Source: Helicobacteraceae bacterium (lineage in GTDB: Bacteria; Campylobacterota; Campylobacteria; Campylobacterales; Sulfurimonadaceae). From it: a stretch of 33,921 nucleotides of DNA. The translations under genes were made by a program, and so were the position numbers. The notes beneath the pieces were generated by a model. It had not been told where the DNA came from. It did no database searches and was given only the letters and a program-made list of their open reading frames with translations. The stretch is taken from the NCBI GenBank assembly GCA_026988515.1, contig JALSLA010000090.1:1-33921 (forward strand), in the 5' to 3' direction. Below, one piece after another: positions 1 to 8,043 of the stretch (its first letter is position 1; the number at the start of each line of letters is the position of its first letter).

Positions 1-969
1 GGCTTCAATATGACCAATAAGATAGCCGTCGCTTTCGCTTAAGACGGCATCGACATGCTCGGGTTTGACAACCAATACCATACCCACCCCCATATTGAAG
101 GCACGAAACATTTCATGACGCTCAACACGGGTGCCGATGAGCTCAAAAATGGGCAGAGTACGAATCTGGTTTTCATGAATAACGGCACGCAGATGTTTGG
201 GAAGAACACGCGGAAGGTTTTCGACAATACCCCCTCCGGTAATATGTGCAAGAGCCTGAATCTTCTCCTTGAGTCGTTTAAATGTTTTGACATAAATACG
301 TGTCGGTGTTAACAGGGTATCGATTAACGGTGCGCCGTTGAAGTCGTCGTGAAACTGCATGTGAAGTGTCTCAAAAAGTACTTTGCGTGCTAACGAGAAA
401 CCGTTGGAGTGGATGCCTGAACTCGGCAGCGCGATGAGCTGATCGCCGATATTGACGCGAGACGTACGGTCAAGCTCCGATTTTTCGGCAATACCGACGG
501 CAAAACCGGCCAAATCGTAGTCATCTTGGGCGTACATACCGGGCATCTCGGCCGTTTCGCCGCCGATTAGGGCGCATTCACTTTGACGACACCCTTCGGC
601 GATACCGCTGACAACGGCAGTAGCAACATCAACTTCAAGCTTTCCCGTGGCGTAATAGTCTAAAAAAAACGAGGGGGTGCCGAAATTGCAGATAAGATCA
701 TTGACACACATGGCCACCAGATCGATACCGACGGTATCGTGAATGCCCGAATCAATAGCCAGCTTGAGTTTGGTGCCGACACCGTCAGTCGCGGCAAGCA
801 TGACCGGTTCGTTGTAGCCCCGAGGCAGTTCAAAGGCGCCGGCAAAAGAGCCGATACTGCCGAGAACTCCGGGAATCGAGGTCGATTTGACCAAGGGCTT
901 AATATTGTCAACAAAACCGTTGCCCGCGTCAATATCGACACCGGCATCTTTATAACTGATGGAACGCAT
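1..969 (-). CDS. purM: Phosphoribosylformylglycinamidine cyclo-ligase (AIR synthetase), C-terminus cut by window edge
   Basis: Makes 5-aminoimidazole ribonucleotide from FGAM using ATP in purine biosynthesis, in the cytoplasm. Translating the minus strand from the ATG at 969 gives 323 uninterrupted codons that run off base 1, so only the last few residues should be missing compared with the usual 330-345. Family motifs in order are DGVGTKLKLA near residue 62, CVNDL near 88, GGETAEMPGMY near 137, LPSSGIHSNGFSL near 181 and HITGGGI near 243. A GGAG ribosome site lies about 7 bases before the ATG and an extended -10 box stands just upstream. It is in the same direction as the DUF2892 gene but has its own promoter. 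The identification is firm. Confidence 0.95.
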   Translation of the reverse strand, partial: MRSISYKDAGVDIDAGNGFVDNIKPLVKSTSIPGVLGSIGSFAGAFELPRGYNEPVMLAATDGVGTKLKLAIDSGIHDTVGIDLVAMCVNDLICNFGTPSFFLDYYATGKLEVDVATAVVSGIAEGCRQSECALIGGETAEMPGMYAQDDYDLAGFAVGIAEKSELDRTSRVNIGDQLIALPSSGIHSNGFSLARKVLFETLHMQFHDDFNGAPLIDTLLTPTRIYVKTFKRLKEKIQALAHITGGGIVENLPRVLPKHLRAVIHENQIRTLPIFELIGTRVERHEMFRAFNMGVGMVLVVKPEHVDAVLSESDGYLIGHIEA

Positions 970-997
970 GCTATCTCCACAATGTAATATGATGCGG

Positions 998-1006
998 ATT
1001 ATAGCA
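998..1006 (-). promoter_or_regulatory. Extended -10 promoter for purM
   Basis: On the minus strand the sequence reads TGCTATAAT, a perfect extended -10 box. A start near 991 would leave a leader of about 22 bases with the GGAG ribosome site in it. There is no good -35 box, as is usual for sigma-70 promoters of Campylobacterota. Confidence 0.55.
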
Positions 1007-1026
1007 GAGTCGAGTTGAGGAGTGAG

Positions 1027-1218
1027 TTAAGATTGGGGCAGATCGCACTTTTTGGTAATGATACACAGTGGGCAGAAGTTGGCAACGCCGGCAACAAGAG
1101 GAATAAGACCCAAAAAGAACCACGGATTGCTTGAATAGACGGCATAACCAATGAGCGATACGCCTAAGATAATACGAAAAATTCTACAAAATGAGCGAAT
1201 TTTATTATAGTTCATCAT
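1027..1218 (-). CDS. DUF2892 (YgaP-like) small inner-membrane protein
   Basis: A protein of about 63 residues, mostly two hydrophobic segments (IFRIILGVSLIGYAVY and PWFFLGLIPLVAGVANF), matching the DUF2892 family whose best known member is the membrane part of the YgaP rhodanese. The end of the second segment carries FCPLC and a third Cys lies nearby (ITKKC), so a thiol or metal role is possible. The open frame extends upstream to 1251, but an AAGGAA ribosome site lies directly before the ATG ATG pair at 1218 and 1215, so translation starts there. A TTACATGTAT palindrome (minus-strand reading) lies just upstream of that ribosome site. Function is unknown; family assignment is by pattern. Confidence 0.75.
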   Translation of the reverse strand: MMNYNKIRSFCRIFRIILGVSLIGYAVYSSNPWFFLGLIPLVAGVANFCPLCIITKKCDLPQS

Positions 1219-1228
1219 AAATTCCTTA

Positions 1229-1238
1229 ATACATGTAA
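1229..1238. repeat. TTACATGTA-type palindrome, copy 1 (intergenic)
   Basis: ATACATGTAA on the plus strand (TTACATGTAT on the minus strand), one of ten related sites in the window. It sits directly upstream of the ribosome site of the DUF2892 gene. The sites at 17660-17671 and 20310-20323 are also intergenic. Confidence 0.7.
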
Positions 1239-1278
1239 ATTGAAACGACATTATATCAAGTTATTTTAAAAATAAGTA

Positions 1279-1295
1279 CAGTTGATTATCAACTG
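1279..1295. promoter_or_regulatory. 17-base perfect palindrome, candidate operator
   Basis: CAGTTGATTATCAACTG has 8-base arms (CAGTTGAT / ATCAACTG) around a single T. It lies in the divergent gap between the DUF2892 gene and the speE-like operon, about 50 bases upstream of the operon's likely -10 box. The half-site TTGAT/ATCAA recalls the CRP/FNR family, but there the halves are 4 bases apart, not 1, so the binding protein cannot be named. Confidence 0.5.
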
Positions 1296-1323
1296 CTTCT
1301 TAAGTTAATTTTCGTTTCAACTG

Positions 1324-1351
1324 TTTCAATACTTTTTAATGCAAATATGAT
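1324..1351 (+). promoter_or_regulatory. Possible sigma-70 promoter for the speE-like/coaE/dapF operon
   Basis: TTTCAA, a 16-base spacer, then TATGAT at 1346-1351; transcription would start near 1358 and give a leader of about 30 bases. Both boxes are imperfect. Confidence 0.4.
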
Positions 1352-1386
1352 AAAATCGCTTCAAATAAGACACTAAGGCACTAAGA

Positions 1387-1938
1387 ATGAGTAATTTTAG
1401 TCATGATGAGATGATGGTTCACGTACCCTTATGTACGCATAAGGCTCCTAAAAAAATATTGGTTATCAGTGATACCTATGAAAATTTAATGCGTGAACTG
1501 GAGCGTTACAGCGGGATTGATGCAAAGGCGGTTCCGGCATCGGTAGCTCTTGAAGCACTGCGCAGTGAAGCAGATGCGACATATGATATTGTCATTTTTG
1601 AAAAGCACAGTGATGATGCTGCGATGCCGGCACATATAAATCGGGTGTTGAAAGAGGATGGGCTGGTAACATTGTGCCATCCGGATCTGGAGGATGTTCA
1701 AGCCAATAAAAGTGTCATGAAGGTATTAGGAAATTATTTTAAGATTATAATGCCGTATCGTGCCGCTGAAGAGACGGTATTGCTAGCGTCAAAAGAGTAC
1801 CATCCGACTGCTGATATTATTTTACAGCGAAGTGACCTGCTCGAAGGGCAGCAATACTATAACTGTGATATGCACATTGCCGCATTTGCCATGCCCAACC
1901 ATGTCCGACAATGCTACCTCGGAGTTATCCGTAACTGA
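1387..1938 (+). CDS. Degenerate spermidine-synthase-like protein
   Basis: 183 residues. The start (DEMMVHVPLCTH then KKILVIS) and the end (YYNCDMHIAAFAMPNHVR) match spermidine synthase (SpeE) motifs of the type YHEMLVHVPL and the C-terminal HxAAFALPxxV segment. The centre does not: the SAM-binding GGGDGG loop that should follow KKILVI is replaced by SDTYEN, I see no equivalent of the catalytic Asp region, and the protein is about 80-100 residues shorter than a full SpeE, lacking the N-terminal beta-barrel. The gene overlaps coaE by one base (TGATG), and as I recall Helicobacter pylori also has speE next to coaE, so it looks like an ancestral speE that lost catalysis and not a chance match. 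A new function or a pseudoenzyme role is possible. The open frame is intact. Ribosome site is weak (AAGG about 11 bases upstream). Confidence 0.65.
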   Translation: MSNFSHDEMMVHVPLCTHKAPKKILVISDTYENLMRELERYSGIDAKAVPASVALEALRSEADATYDIVIFEKHSDDAAMPAHINRVLKEDGLVTLCHPDLEDVQANKSVMKVLGNYFKIIMPYRAAEETVLLASKEYHPTADIILQRSDLLEGQQYYNCDMHIAAFAMPNHVRQCYLGVIRN

Positions 1939-2576
1939 TGGCATTTGAGTATGCTATAGCACTAACCGGAGGGATCGCCACAGGAAAGAGCACTGTAGCG
2001 TCATTGATGCTTTTAAACGGCATTCGCGTTATTGATGCCGACACGATTGCGCATCAGATTCTGGCAGAACATCGTGAATGGGTAGCAGAAACATTCGGCG
2101 ACGTTTATGTCTCTAAAAGAGGGGTCGATCGTCACGCTTTAGGAAAAGTCATCTTTAGTGATTCTGAAAAAAAAGAGACGCTAGAGCAGTTTTTGCATCC
2201 TAAAATCCGTACTGAAATTGAGAAACGCAGTGAGGAACAAGACCGCTTTCGCTTCCCGTATCTTATCGATATTCCGCTCTTTTTTGAAAAAAAAGGCTAT
2301 GATATCAAAGAGTCTGTTGTGGTCTATGCTCCAAAAGAGATTCAGCTGGAGCGTTTTATGAAACGTAACGGATTTTCAAAAGAGGAGTCATTAAAGCGTA
2401 TGGCATCACAGATGGATATTGACGCAAAACGAGCATTGGCAACATATGTGATTGACAACAGCAGCAATTTGAAACATCTTCAGCAGGAGTGCGAGGCGTT
2501 TGTTGCGATGATTCAGGAGAAGTACAACGATGAGGAGAGCAGACATGATGGTAGCAAAATACAGTGCAAGCGGTAA
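1938..2576 (+). CDS. coaE: Dephospho-CoA kinase
   Basis: Phosphorylates the 3'-OH of dephospho-CoA, the last step of coenzyme A synthesis, in the cytoplasm. The N-terminus has the P-loop GGIATGKST at residues 11-19, followed by VIDADTIAHQ, the family's DAD substrate motif. DIPLFFEKKGYD and VVVYAPKEIQLERFMKRNG in the second half fit the family, as does the 212-residue length. Its ATG overlaps the stop of the speE-like gene by one base, and its last 32 bases overlap dapF, so the genes are translationally linked. Firm identification. Confidence 0.92.
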   Translation: MAFEYAIALTGGIATGKSTVASLMLLNGIRVIDADTIAHQILAEHREWVAETFGDVYVSKRGVDRHALGKVIFSDSEKKETLEQFLHPKIRTEIEKRSEEQDRFRFPYLIDIPLFFEKKGYDIKESVVVYAPKEIQLERFMKRNGFSKEESLKRMASQMDIDAKRALATYVIDNSSNLKHLQQECEAFVAMIQEKYNDEESRHDGSKIQCKR

Positions 2577-3297
2577 TGACTTTGTCATATTTCATAGCTT
2601 TGTGAAATCAGATCGTTCGGCATTGGCGCGAACCTTATGCCATCGTCACAACGGTATCGGCGCCGATGGTATGATTGTACTGTTACCGCATGAACAGTAC
2701 GATTTTGAGTGGGAATTCTATAACAGCGACGGGTCGCGTGCGCAAATGTGCGGTAACGGGTCGCGTGCAGCTGCGCACTATGCACAGCGCCATGCTCTGG
2801 CACCTTCGATAATGACCTTTATGACCGAAGCCGGCACTATCGGTGCCGAGGTTCACGGCAACATGGTTACGAGCGATTTGACACCGCCGCATATTTGCGA
2901 AAAAGGGATCTACAGCAATGCCAAAGAGTGGTGGCTTATTGATACGGGTGTACCGCATCTGGTCACTTTTGATGCGCCGATGGAACACCTTAATCTGAGT
3001 GAAGCACGGGAACTACGCGAACGCTACAATGCCAATGTCAATATAGCCGCAGTACTCCCCGACGGCAATTTGCGAGTACGTACTTATGAGCGCGGTGTTG
3101 AAGATGAGACATTGGCGTGCGGTACGGGTATGGCGGCCGTGTTTTACAGAGCGCTTGTCGAAGAGCGTATTTCAGGAGATTGCAAAGTTTTTCCAAAAAG
3201 CGGTGAAACACTTTATTTGGGAATGCGTGAAGAGACCATCACTTTTAAAGGCACGGTAACAGCGTGTTTTGAAGTGAGCTGGAATGATCCGTTTTAA
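2545..3297 (+). CDS. dapF: Diaminopimelate epimerase
   Basis: Interconverts LL- and meso-diaminopimelate for lysine and peptidoglycan synthesis. The two catalytic cysteines are present in CGNGSRAAAHYA and ACGTGMAA. The N-terminus AKYSASGNDFVIF is the usual DapF opening. The frame is open from an ATG at 2530, but an AGGAG at 2533-2537 stands 7 bases before the ATG at 2545, and starting there gives the family's usual N-terminus, 250 residues. ATG at 2548 is a close alternative. The gene overlaps coaE upstream and the glucosaminidase gene downstream (14 bases), in one operon that couples cell-wall precursor supply and wall turnover. Confidence 0.93.
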   Translation: MMVAKYSASGNDFVIFHSFVKSDRSALARTLCHRHNGIGADGMIVLLPHEQYDFEWEFYNSDGSRAQMCGNGSRAAAHYAQRHALAPSIMTFMTEAGTIGAEVHGNMVTSDLTPPHICEKGIYSNAKEWWLIDTGVPHLVTFDAPMEHLNLSEARELRERYNANVNIAAVLPDGNLRVRTYERGVEDETLACGTGMAAVFYRALVEERISGDCKVFPKSGETLYLGMREETITFKGTVTACFEVSWNDPF

Positions 3298-4024
3298 TAG
3301 AGCTGCATTACCGCTTCTCATACTCTTTTTACCGCTAATAATCAATGCGTCAGGTAGTGATGCCAGTTATGCAAATATGACCGACATCACGAAAAAAAAG
3401 CGTGCATTTATTGCCATGATGCTTCCAAAAATTCATCAGGAAAACTATAAAATCCTTAAAGAGCGCCATTTTGTACAGCAGTTTTTTAAGCAGAGACTTT
3501 TTTTAAACAGTTCACGTTCCCGCCGTGATATTGAACAGCTTAATGCCTTAGCCAAAAAATATAAGATTAAAGATCTCTATAATGAGCGCAAGTTTTTAAA
3601 ACGGATTAATCAAATCCCCGTTGCTTTAGTCTTGGCGCAGGGCGCATTGGAGTCGGCATGGGGGGAGAGCCGTTTTGCACGTGAAGCCAACAATATTTTT
3701 GGGCAGTGGACGTATGAAAAAGACGGGATGGTGCCGCTCTATCGAGCAGCAGACAAACAGCATAAAATTAAACGTTTTAAGAGTATTAATGACTCTATCG
3801 CCGCGTATATGTTAAACCTTAATCGCAATAAAGCCTATCGTGCTTTTCGAAACAAGCGTGAAATATATACCCGTGACAAGAAGATTTTTAGCGGTTTGGA
3901 AGCTGCCGATACCATGCAAAATTATTCAGGTATCGGTAAGGAATATAACCTTATTTTAAAAAAAGTCATACGCAAAAATCACTTTGGAGCGTTTGATAAC
4001 AGAGCGGTACAGCGCGAGTTATAG
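3284..4024 (+). CDS. Exported Bax-like peptidoglycan glucosaminidase
   Basis: 246 residues: an N-terminal signal sequence (RAALPLLILFLPLIINASG) predicts export to the periplasm, then a Bax/FlgJ-type mannosyl-glycoprotein endo-beta-N-acetylglucosaminidase domain from about residue 95. LAQGALESAWGESRFAREA contains the catalytic Glu motif of this lysozyme-like fold, followed by NNIFGQW and the later YSGIGKEY. Such enzymes cut the glycan backbone of peptidoglycan. It overlaps the end of dapF by 14 bases. It ends only 3 bases from the convergent prfA stop, with no terminator visible between them. The E. coli relative is bax; the exact bond cleaved here is not shown by sequence. Confidence 0.8.
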   Translation: MIRFNRAALPLLILFLPLIINASGSDASYANMTDITKKKRAFIAMMLPKIHQENYKILKERHFVQQFFKQRLFLNSSRSRRDIEQLNALAKKYKIKDLYNERKFLKRINQIPVALVLAQGALESAWGESRFAREANNIFGQWTYEKDGMVPLYRAADKQHKIKRFKSINDSIAAYMLNLNRNKAYRAFRNKREIYTRDKKIFSGLEAADTMQNYSGIGKEYNLILKKVIRKNHFGAFDNRAVQREL

Positions 4025-4027
4025 TAC

Positions 4028-5095
4028 CTATAATCCTGCTGCTTCAATGTTTTTAGCTTGAGTGTCGGCAATGAGCGGGTCAATAATCTCATCTAAAAGT
4101 CCTCCGGTCATAATCTCGTTAAGACGGTAAAGGGTCAGTGTAATGCGATGGTCGGAAATGCGGTTTTGCGGATAGTTGTAGGTACGAATACGGCCGCTTC
4201 GATCGCCCGTACCGACTTGATCTTTACGAGCGGCACCCTCTTTTTCCATGGCCTCTTGCATTTGCAGGTCGTAAAGGCGGGCTTTAAGTACCTTCATGGC
4301 TTTTTCACGGTTTTTATGTTGGGACTTTTGGTCTTGATTGGTAACAACAATACCCGTGGGAAGATGCGTAATACGCACGGCCGAATCGGTAGTATTGACA
4401 GACTGTCCGCCGCACCCGGAAGAGCGCATGACATCAATTTTAAGATCGTTGGTATCAATATCGATCTCAACATCATCGACTTCTGCCATAATAGCTACGG
4501 TAATGGCAGAGGTATGTACCCGTCCTTGCGATTCTGTTGCGGGAACCCGCTGCACCCTGTGGGTACCGCCTTCATATTTCATGCGACTGTAAACATTGTC
4601 CCCTTTGATGAGGGCAATAATCTCTTTGTATCCGCCTGAATCCGAAGGGCTTGAACTCATCAGTTCAACGTTCCAGCCTTTAACATCGGCATAGCGCAAA
4701 TAGGCATTGAACAGGTCACCGACAAAAATAGCCGCTTCATCGCCTCCGGTTCCTGCACGCATTTCAATGATTGTATTGCGGTCATCATTGGGGTCACGCG
4801 GCATCAGAAGAATCTTAATCTCTTCTTCGAGCATCGGTACTTTGGCTTCAAGCTCTTTAAGCTCTTCTTTGGCCAGTTCACCGAGTTCGGGATCGCCTAA
4901 CATCTCTTTGTTGTCACTAATATCTTGCAGTATCTGGCGGTATGCTTTGGCTTTGTCGACAATCTCTTGAAGGGCAGATTGCTCTTTGGAAAGTGCCGTC
5001 ATTTTTTTGATATCTGAGGAGATGTCAGGAGCACTGAGCAAGTCGCTCAGTTCATTGTAACGGGTAATGAAAGGGGTGAGTTTTTCCGCTAGCAT
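4028..5095 (-). CDS. prfA: Peptide chain release factor 1
   Basis: Recognises UAA and UAG in the ribosomal A site and releases the finished peptide. 355 residues, the normal length. It has the GGQ motif ([16 protein letters not shown]), whose Gln acts at the peptidyl-transferase centre, and the stop-codon-reading PAT in [15 protein letters not shown], which marks RF1 and not RF2. It follows rpsT with an 18-base gap and is probably co-transcribed with it. Firm. Confidence 0.96.
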   Translation of the reverse strand: MLAEKLTPFITRYNELSDLLSAPDISSDIKKMTALSKEQSALQEIVDKAKAYRQILQDISDNKEMLGDPELGELAKEELKELEAKVPMLEEEIKILLMPRDPNDDRNTIIEMRAGTGGDEAAIFVGDLFNAYLRYADVKGWNVELMSSSPSDSGGYKEIIALIKGDNVYSRMKYEGGTHRVQRVPATESQGRVHTSAITVAIMAEVDDVEIDIDTNDLKIDVMRSSGCGGQSVNTTDSAVRITHLPTGIVVTNQDQKSQHKNREKAMKVLKARLYDLQMQEAMEKEGAARKDQVGTGDRSGRIRTYNYPQNRISDHRITLTLYRLNEIMTGGLLDEIIDPLIADTQAKNIEAAGL

Positions 5096-5113
5096 GAATG
5101 CTCTAAAAAACTA

Positions 5114-5374
5114 CTATAACGCGTTAACAGCTTGGTGTAAACGGCTAATTTTTCGAGAAGCAGTCTCTTTTTTGAGAATACCTTTACTGACAAATTTGTG
5201 AATTTGTTGATTGGCAACTTTGAATGCTGCAGTAGCCTCTTCCTTGTTTCCTTCATCGATAGCGCTTCGAACGGCTTTGACGATGTTTTTTAAACGAGTA
5301 CGATAATATCGGTTACGCTCAGTACGTTTTTCAGTCTGGCGGATACGTTTTAATGCTGACTTATGGTTTGCCAT
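5114..5374 (-). CDS. rpsT: Small ribosomal subunit protein bS20
   Basis: An 86-residue, very basic helical protein beginning [21 protein letters not shown], the classic S20 start; it binds the 16S rRNA 5' and 3' minor domains. The frame is open further upstream to 5566, but AAGGA 8 bases before the ATG at 5374 and the conserved N-terminus fix the start, and the upstream part is antisense to glmM. A palindromic GGTAGTATTCTACC (5403-5416) in the leader may overlap its promoter. It is the first gene of the rpsT-prfA pair. Confidence 0.96.
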   Translation of the reverse strand: MANHKSALKRIRQTEKRTERNRYYRTRLKNIVKAVRSAIDEGNKEEATAAFKVANQQIHKFVSKGILKKETASRKISRLHQAVNAL

Positions 5375-5486
5375 CGCATTTATCCTTATCAAATTTTTTT
5401 TAGGGTAGAATACTACCTTAAACAATCTTAAATTTAAGTTATGTTTAAACGATTGTCCAAGAAAATACAATAAATTAGGAGTGTAA

Positions 5487-6830
5487 ATGAAATTATTTGG
5501 AACTGATGGAGTCCGTGGAGAAGCCGGTACCTTTTTACATGCAGAACGCGCGATGCGTGTGGCCATGGCTGCGGGAATTTATTTTAAAAAAGATGCCAGT
5601 ACCAAAAAAATTTTAGTAGGTAAAGATACGCGACGCAGCGGTTATATGATTGAGACCGCCATTGTAAGCGGTCTCACGGCAGTGGGTTATGATGTCATTC
5701 AAATTGGCCCGATGCCCACGCCCGCCATTGCTTTTTTAACGGAGAATATGCGTTGTGATGCCGGCATTATGATCAGTGCGTCGCACAATTCGTTTGAAGA
5801 TAACGGCATTAAGTTTTTTGATGCGCACGGCAACAAGCTGCCCGAAGAGGTCGAAGAGAGTATCGAGAAGATTTTTAACAGTAAAAAGGGGCTGATCAAA
5901 GCGGCACACGCCGTAGGTAAAGAGATCGGTGCAGCCAAACGGATTGATGATGTCATCGGCCGCTACATTGTTCAGTTAAAAAATTCGTTCCCTAAAGATA
6001 TTAACTTGCACGGTTTGCGCATTGTGCTCGATACGGCAAACGGCGCGGGTTATATTGTCGGTCCGACGGTTCTGGAAGAGTTGGGTGCGGAGGTTATTGT
6101 ATTGCACAATCACCCCAATGGACACAATATTAACGACGGATGCGGTGCATTGCACACCAAAGATGTTCGTGATGCGGTACGAAAATATCGAGCCGATTTA
6201 GGCATTGCGCTAGACGGTGATGCCGACCGTTTGGTTGTGATTGATGAAAAAGGCGATGAAGTCGACGGGGACCATCTTATTGGTGCTTTGGCACTCTATT
6301 TTCAAGAGCGCGGCATGCTCAAAGGTAACGGAGTGGTCACAACGGTAATGAGTAACCAAGGTCTTGAAGATACACTTAAAAAGCACGGATTAAAGCTCTA
6401 CCGCTCCAACGTCGGCGACAAGAACGTGCTGGATGTTATGCATAAAGAGGGCATTAACTTCGGTGGTGAGCAGAGCGGACATGTGATTATGCATGATTAT
6501 GCAAAAACCGGTGACGGATTAATGAGTGCCCTTCAGGTGCTGGCACTGGTCATTCGAAGCGGTAAAAAGGCCAGTAAAGTATTGCGCCCGTTTGCACTCT
6601 ATCCGCAAAAACTTTTAAATCTTAAAGTCTCGGAGAAAAAACCGCTCGATAAGATTAAAGGACTTAAAGAGAAGCTAGCCGACATTGAGGCATTGAACAT
6701 ACGCCATCTGATTCGTTACTCCGGTACGGAAAACCTGTTGCGCATTCTTCTTGAAGGTAAAGAAGCCGACGTGGTCGATACAGAGCTTGAAGCGCTTGGA
6801 GCACTGCTGAAGAAAGCTCTTAATGGTTAA
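5487..6830 (+). CDS. glmM: Phosphoglucosamine mutase
   Basis: Converts glucosamine-6-phosphate to glucosamine-1-phosphate for UDP-GlcNAc and so for peptidoglycan and LPS. 447 residues, usual length. The N-terminus has [10 protein letters not shown]; the phosphorylated serine lies in [19 protein letters not shown] (Ser99); the magnesium loop DGDADR is near residue 241; and the C-terminal phosphate-binding [11 protein letters not shown] is present. The ribosome site AGGAG is 6-7 bases before the ATG. Its last 8 bases overlap lspA, so the two are probably translationally coupled. Firm. Confidence 0.96.
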   Translation: MKLFGTDGVRGEAGTFLHAERAMRVAMAAGIYFKKDASTKKILVGKDTRRSGYMIETAIVSGLTAVGYDVIQIGPMPTPAIAFLTENMRCDAGIMISASHNSFEDNGIKFFDAHGNKLPEEVEESIEKIFNSKKGLIKAAHAVGKEIGAAKRIDDVIGRYIVQLKNSFPKDINLHGLRIVLDTANGAGYIVGPTVLEELGAEVIVLHNHPNGHNINDGCGALHTKDVRDAVRKYRADLGIALDGDADRLVVIDEKGDEVDGDHLIGALALYFQERGMLKGNGVVTTVMSNQGLEDTLKKHGLKLYRSNVGDKNVLDVMHKEGINFGGEQSGHVIMHDYAKTGDGLMSALQVLALVIRSGKKASKVLRPFALYPQKLLNLKVSEKKPLDKIKGLKEKLADIEALNIRHLIRYSGTENLLRILLEGKEADVVDTELEALGALLKKALNG

Positions 6831-7281
6831 AAACGTTCTTTCGCTCGTATTGGCGCTGGTCGGTATTTTTATTGTTGACCAAAACCTTAAAAGCATATTC
6901 TTAGAGGGTTATCGCTATTACGGCGAAGTGATTGACCTGATTCTTGTCTACAACAAAGGCGTGGCGTTTTCAATGCTCTCTTTCTTGGACGAGTGGCTCA
7001 AATGGCTTCAGTTGGGAGTGATGGCGGCGGTTTTGGTTTATGTATTGCGCCTGAACAAGCGTTGCTATATGATTCCTGTGGGTATGTTGTTGGGTGCAGG
7101 TCTCTCGAATGTTTACGATCGATTTGTTCACGGCGGTGTGGTCGATTATGTCTATTGGCACTACAAGTTTGATTTTGCTGTTTTCAACTTTGCAGATGTT
7201 ATGATCAATGTATCGGTAGGGGTACTGTTACTGTTGCATTGGAAAGAGCAGTGGTGCTCACAACTGGACTCGAACCAGTGA
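6823..7281 (+). CDS. lspA: Lipoprotein signal peptidase (signal peptidase II)
   Basis: Inner-membrane aspartic protease that removes the signal peptide of prolipoproteins after lipid attachment. 152 residues with four hydrophobic segments; catalytic aspartates are in GGVVDYVYW (Asp108) and NFADVMINV (Asp125), with YNKGVAFS and GLSNVYDR also conserved. It starts inside the glmM 3' end. Its last nine codons (7252-7278) and its stop are the antisense of the tRNA-Val 3' half, so residues WCSQLDSNQ come from tRNA sequence. They lie after the last membrane segment and probably do not matter for activity. Confidence 0.93.
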   Translation: MVKNVLSLVLALVGIFIVDQNLKSIFLEGYRYYGEVIDLILVYNKGVAFSMLSFLDEWLKWLQLGVMAAVLVYVLRLNKRCYMIPVGMLLGAGLSNVYDRFVHGGVVDYVYWHYKFDFAVFNFADVMINVSVGVLLLLHWKEQWCSQLDSNQ

Positions 7282-7327
7282 CTCTTACCTTGTCGAGGTA
7301 ATACTCTACCAACTGAGTTATGCGAGC
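7252..7327 (-). tRNA. tRNA-Val (anticodon GAC), with C33
   Basis: 76 bases with CCA encoded. Acceptor GCTCGCA/TGTGAGC, anticodon stem TTACC/GGTAA, T arm ACTGG TTCGAGT CCAGT. The anticodon loop reads TCGACAA, which puts GAC at 34-36 but C at position 33 (base 7295), where tRNAs almost always have U. The other five tRNAs here have U33. It is the last gene of the tRNA operon, and its 3' part overlaps the lspA end on the other strand. Confidence 0.93.
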
Positions 7328-7354
7328 GTTAAACGGACGATGGTCTCTGTTTTG

Positions 7355-7439
7355 TGGTGCGGATGAGAGGACTTGAACCTCCACGCCTTGCGGCACCAGA
7401 TCCTAAGTCTGGCGTGTATACCAATTTCACCACATCCGC
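7355..7439 (-). tRNA. tRNA-Leu (anticodon TAG)
   Basis: 85 bases with CCA encoded, acceptor GCGGATG/CATCCGC. The anticodon loop is CTTAGGA between CCAGA and TCTGG. A long variable arm (GTGCCGCAAGGCGT region) is typical of class II leucine tRNAs. Confidence 0.95.
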
Positions 7440-7490
7440 GTGGTTTATAAAAAAGTGTTGGAATTATACCAACGAAACCTTAAACAAAAA

Positions 7491-7567
<77 letters not shown>

Positions 7568-7580
7568 ATCACTGACTAAA

Positions 7581-7657
7581 TGGTACGCCCGATAGGATTC
7601 GAACCTATAACCGTCGGTGCCGAAAACCGATACTCTATCCAGTTGAGCCACGGGCGC
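7581..7657 (-). tRNA. tRNA-Arg (anticodon TCG)
   Basis: 77 bases with CCA encoded, acceptor GCGCCCG/CGGGCGT. The anticodon stem TCGGT/ACCGA encloses TTTCGGC. Reads CGA and probably other CGN codons. Confidence 0.95.
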
Positions 7658-7719
7658 GACTTTGATGCTGTCAATATGTAAATTTTTAATGTAATTTGAT
7701 CTCTATTTATGTCACTGTA

Positions 7720-7797
7720 TGGGGTGAGATACGGGATTCGAACCCGCGACCCCCGGCACCACAAACCAGTGCTCTAACCAGCTGAGCTAATCTCACC
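7720..7797 (-). tRNA. tRNA-His (anticodon GTG)
   Basis: 78 bases including the extra G at -1, which pairs with C73, the identity mark of histidine tRNA. Acceptor GTGAGAT/ATCTCAC, loop TTGTGGT, CCA encoded. Confidence 0.95.
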
Positions 7798-7820
7798 GTC
7801 AGTAAAAAAATAGAAAAAAG

Positions 7821-7898
7821 TGGTCGGGGTGAAAGGACTCGAACCTTCGACCCCCTGGTCCCAAACCAGGTACTCTAACCATACTGAGCTACACCCCG
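7821..7898 (-). tRNA. tRNA-Pro (anticodon TGG)
   Basis: 78 bases with CCA encoded, acceptor CGGGGTG/CACCCCG. The anticodon stem CCTGG/CCAGG encloses TTTGGGA. First gene of the tRNA operon, about 40 bases after the promoter. Confidence 0.95.
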
Positions 7899-7941
7899 AC
7901 ACGGTTCGCTAAGATAGCCAAAGCTAAATTAGTGAGGCGAA

Positions 7942-7970
7942 ATTATAGTTTATTTTACCTGCTTTGTCAA
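7942..7970 (-). promoter_or_regulatory. Perfect sigma-70 promoter of the tRNA operon
   Basis: On the minus strand: TTGACA (7965-7970), 17-base spacer (7948-7964), TATAAT (7942-7947). Both boxes match consensus fully, unlike the other promoters in this window, as expected for a strong stable-RNA operon. Transcription should start near 7935, about 37 bases before tRNA-Pro. The rest of the gap to 8043 shows only a possible TATACT box (7999-8004) for the plus-strand gene at 8044. Confidence 0.85.
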
Positions 7971-8043
7971 TAGAATACGGCTTTAAATAATTAAAGGGTA
8001 TACTCCCTGTAGAGTATTTCATGAAACAGGAGCAGATTGCCGT

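Noticed and set aside
1-980. Several small open frames on both strands over purM
   Set aside because: The purM frame itself is open over the whole stretch with all family motifs; the others are shadows.
5375-5566. A 64-codon N-terminal extension of rpsT
   Set aside because: S20 proteins start at MANHKS; AAGGA precedes that ATG, and the extension is antisense to glmM.
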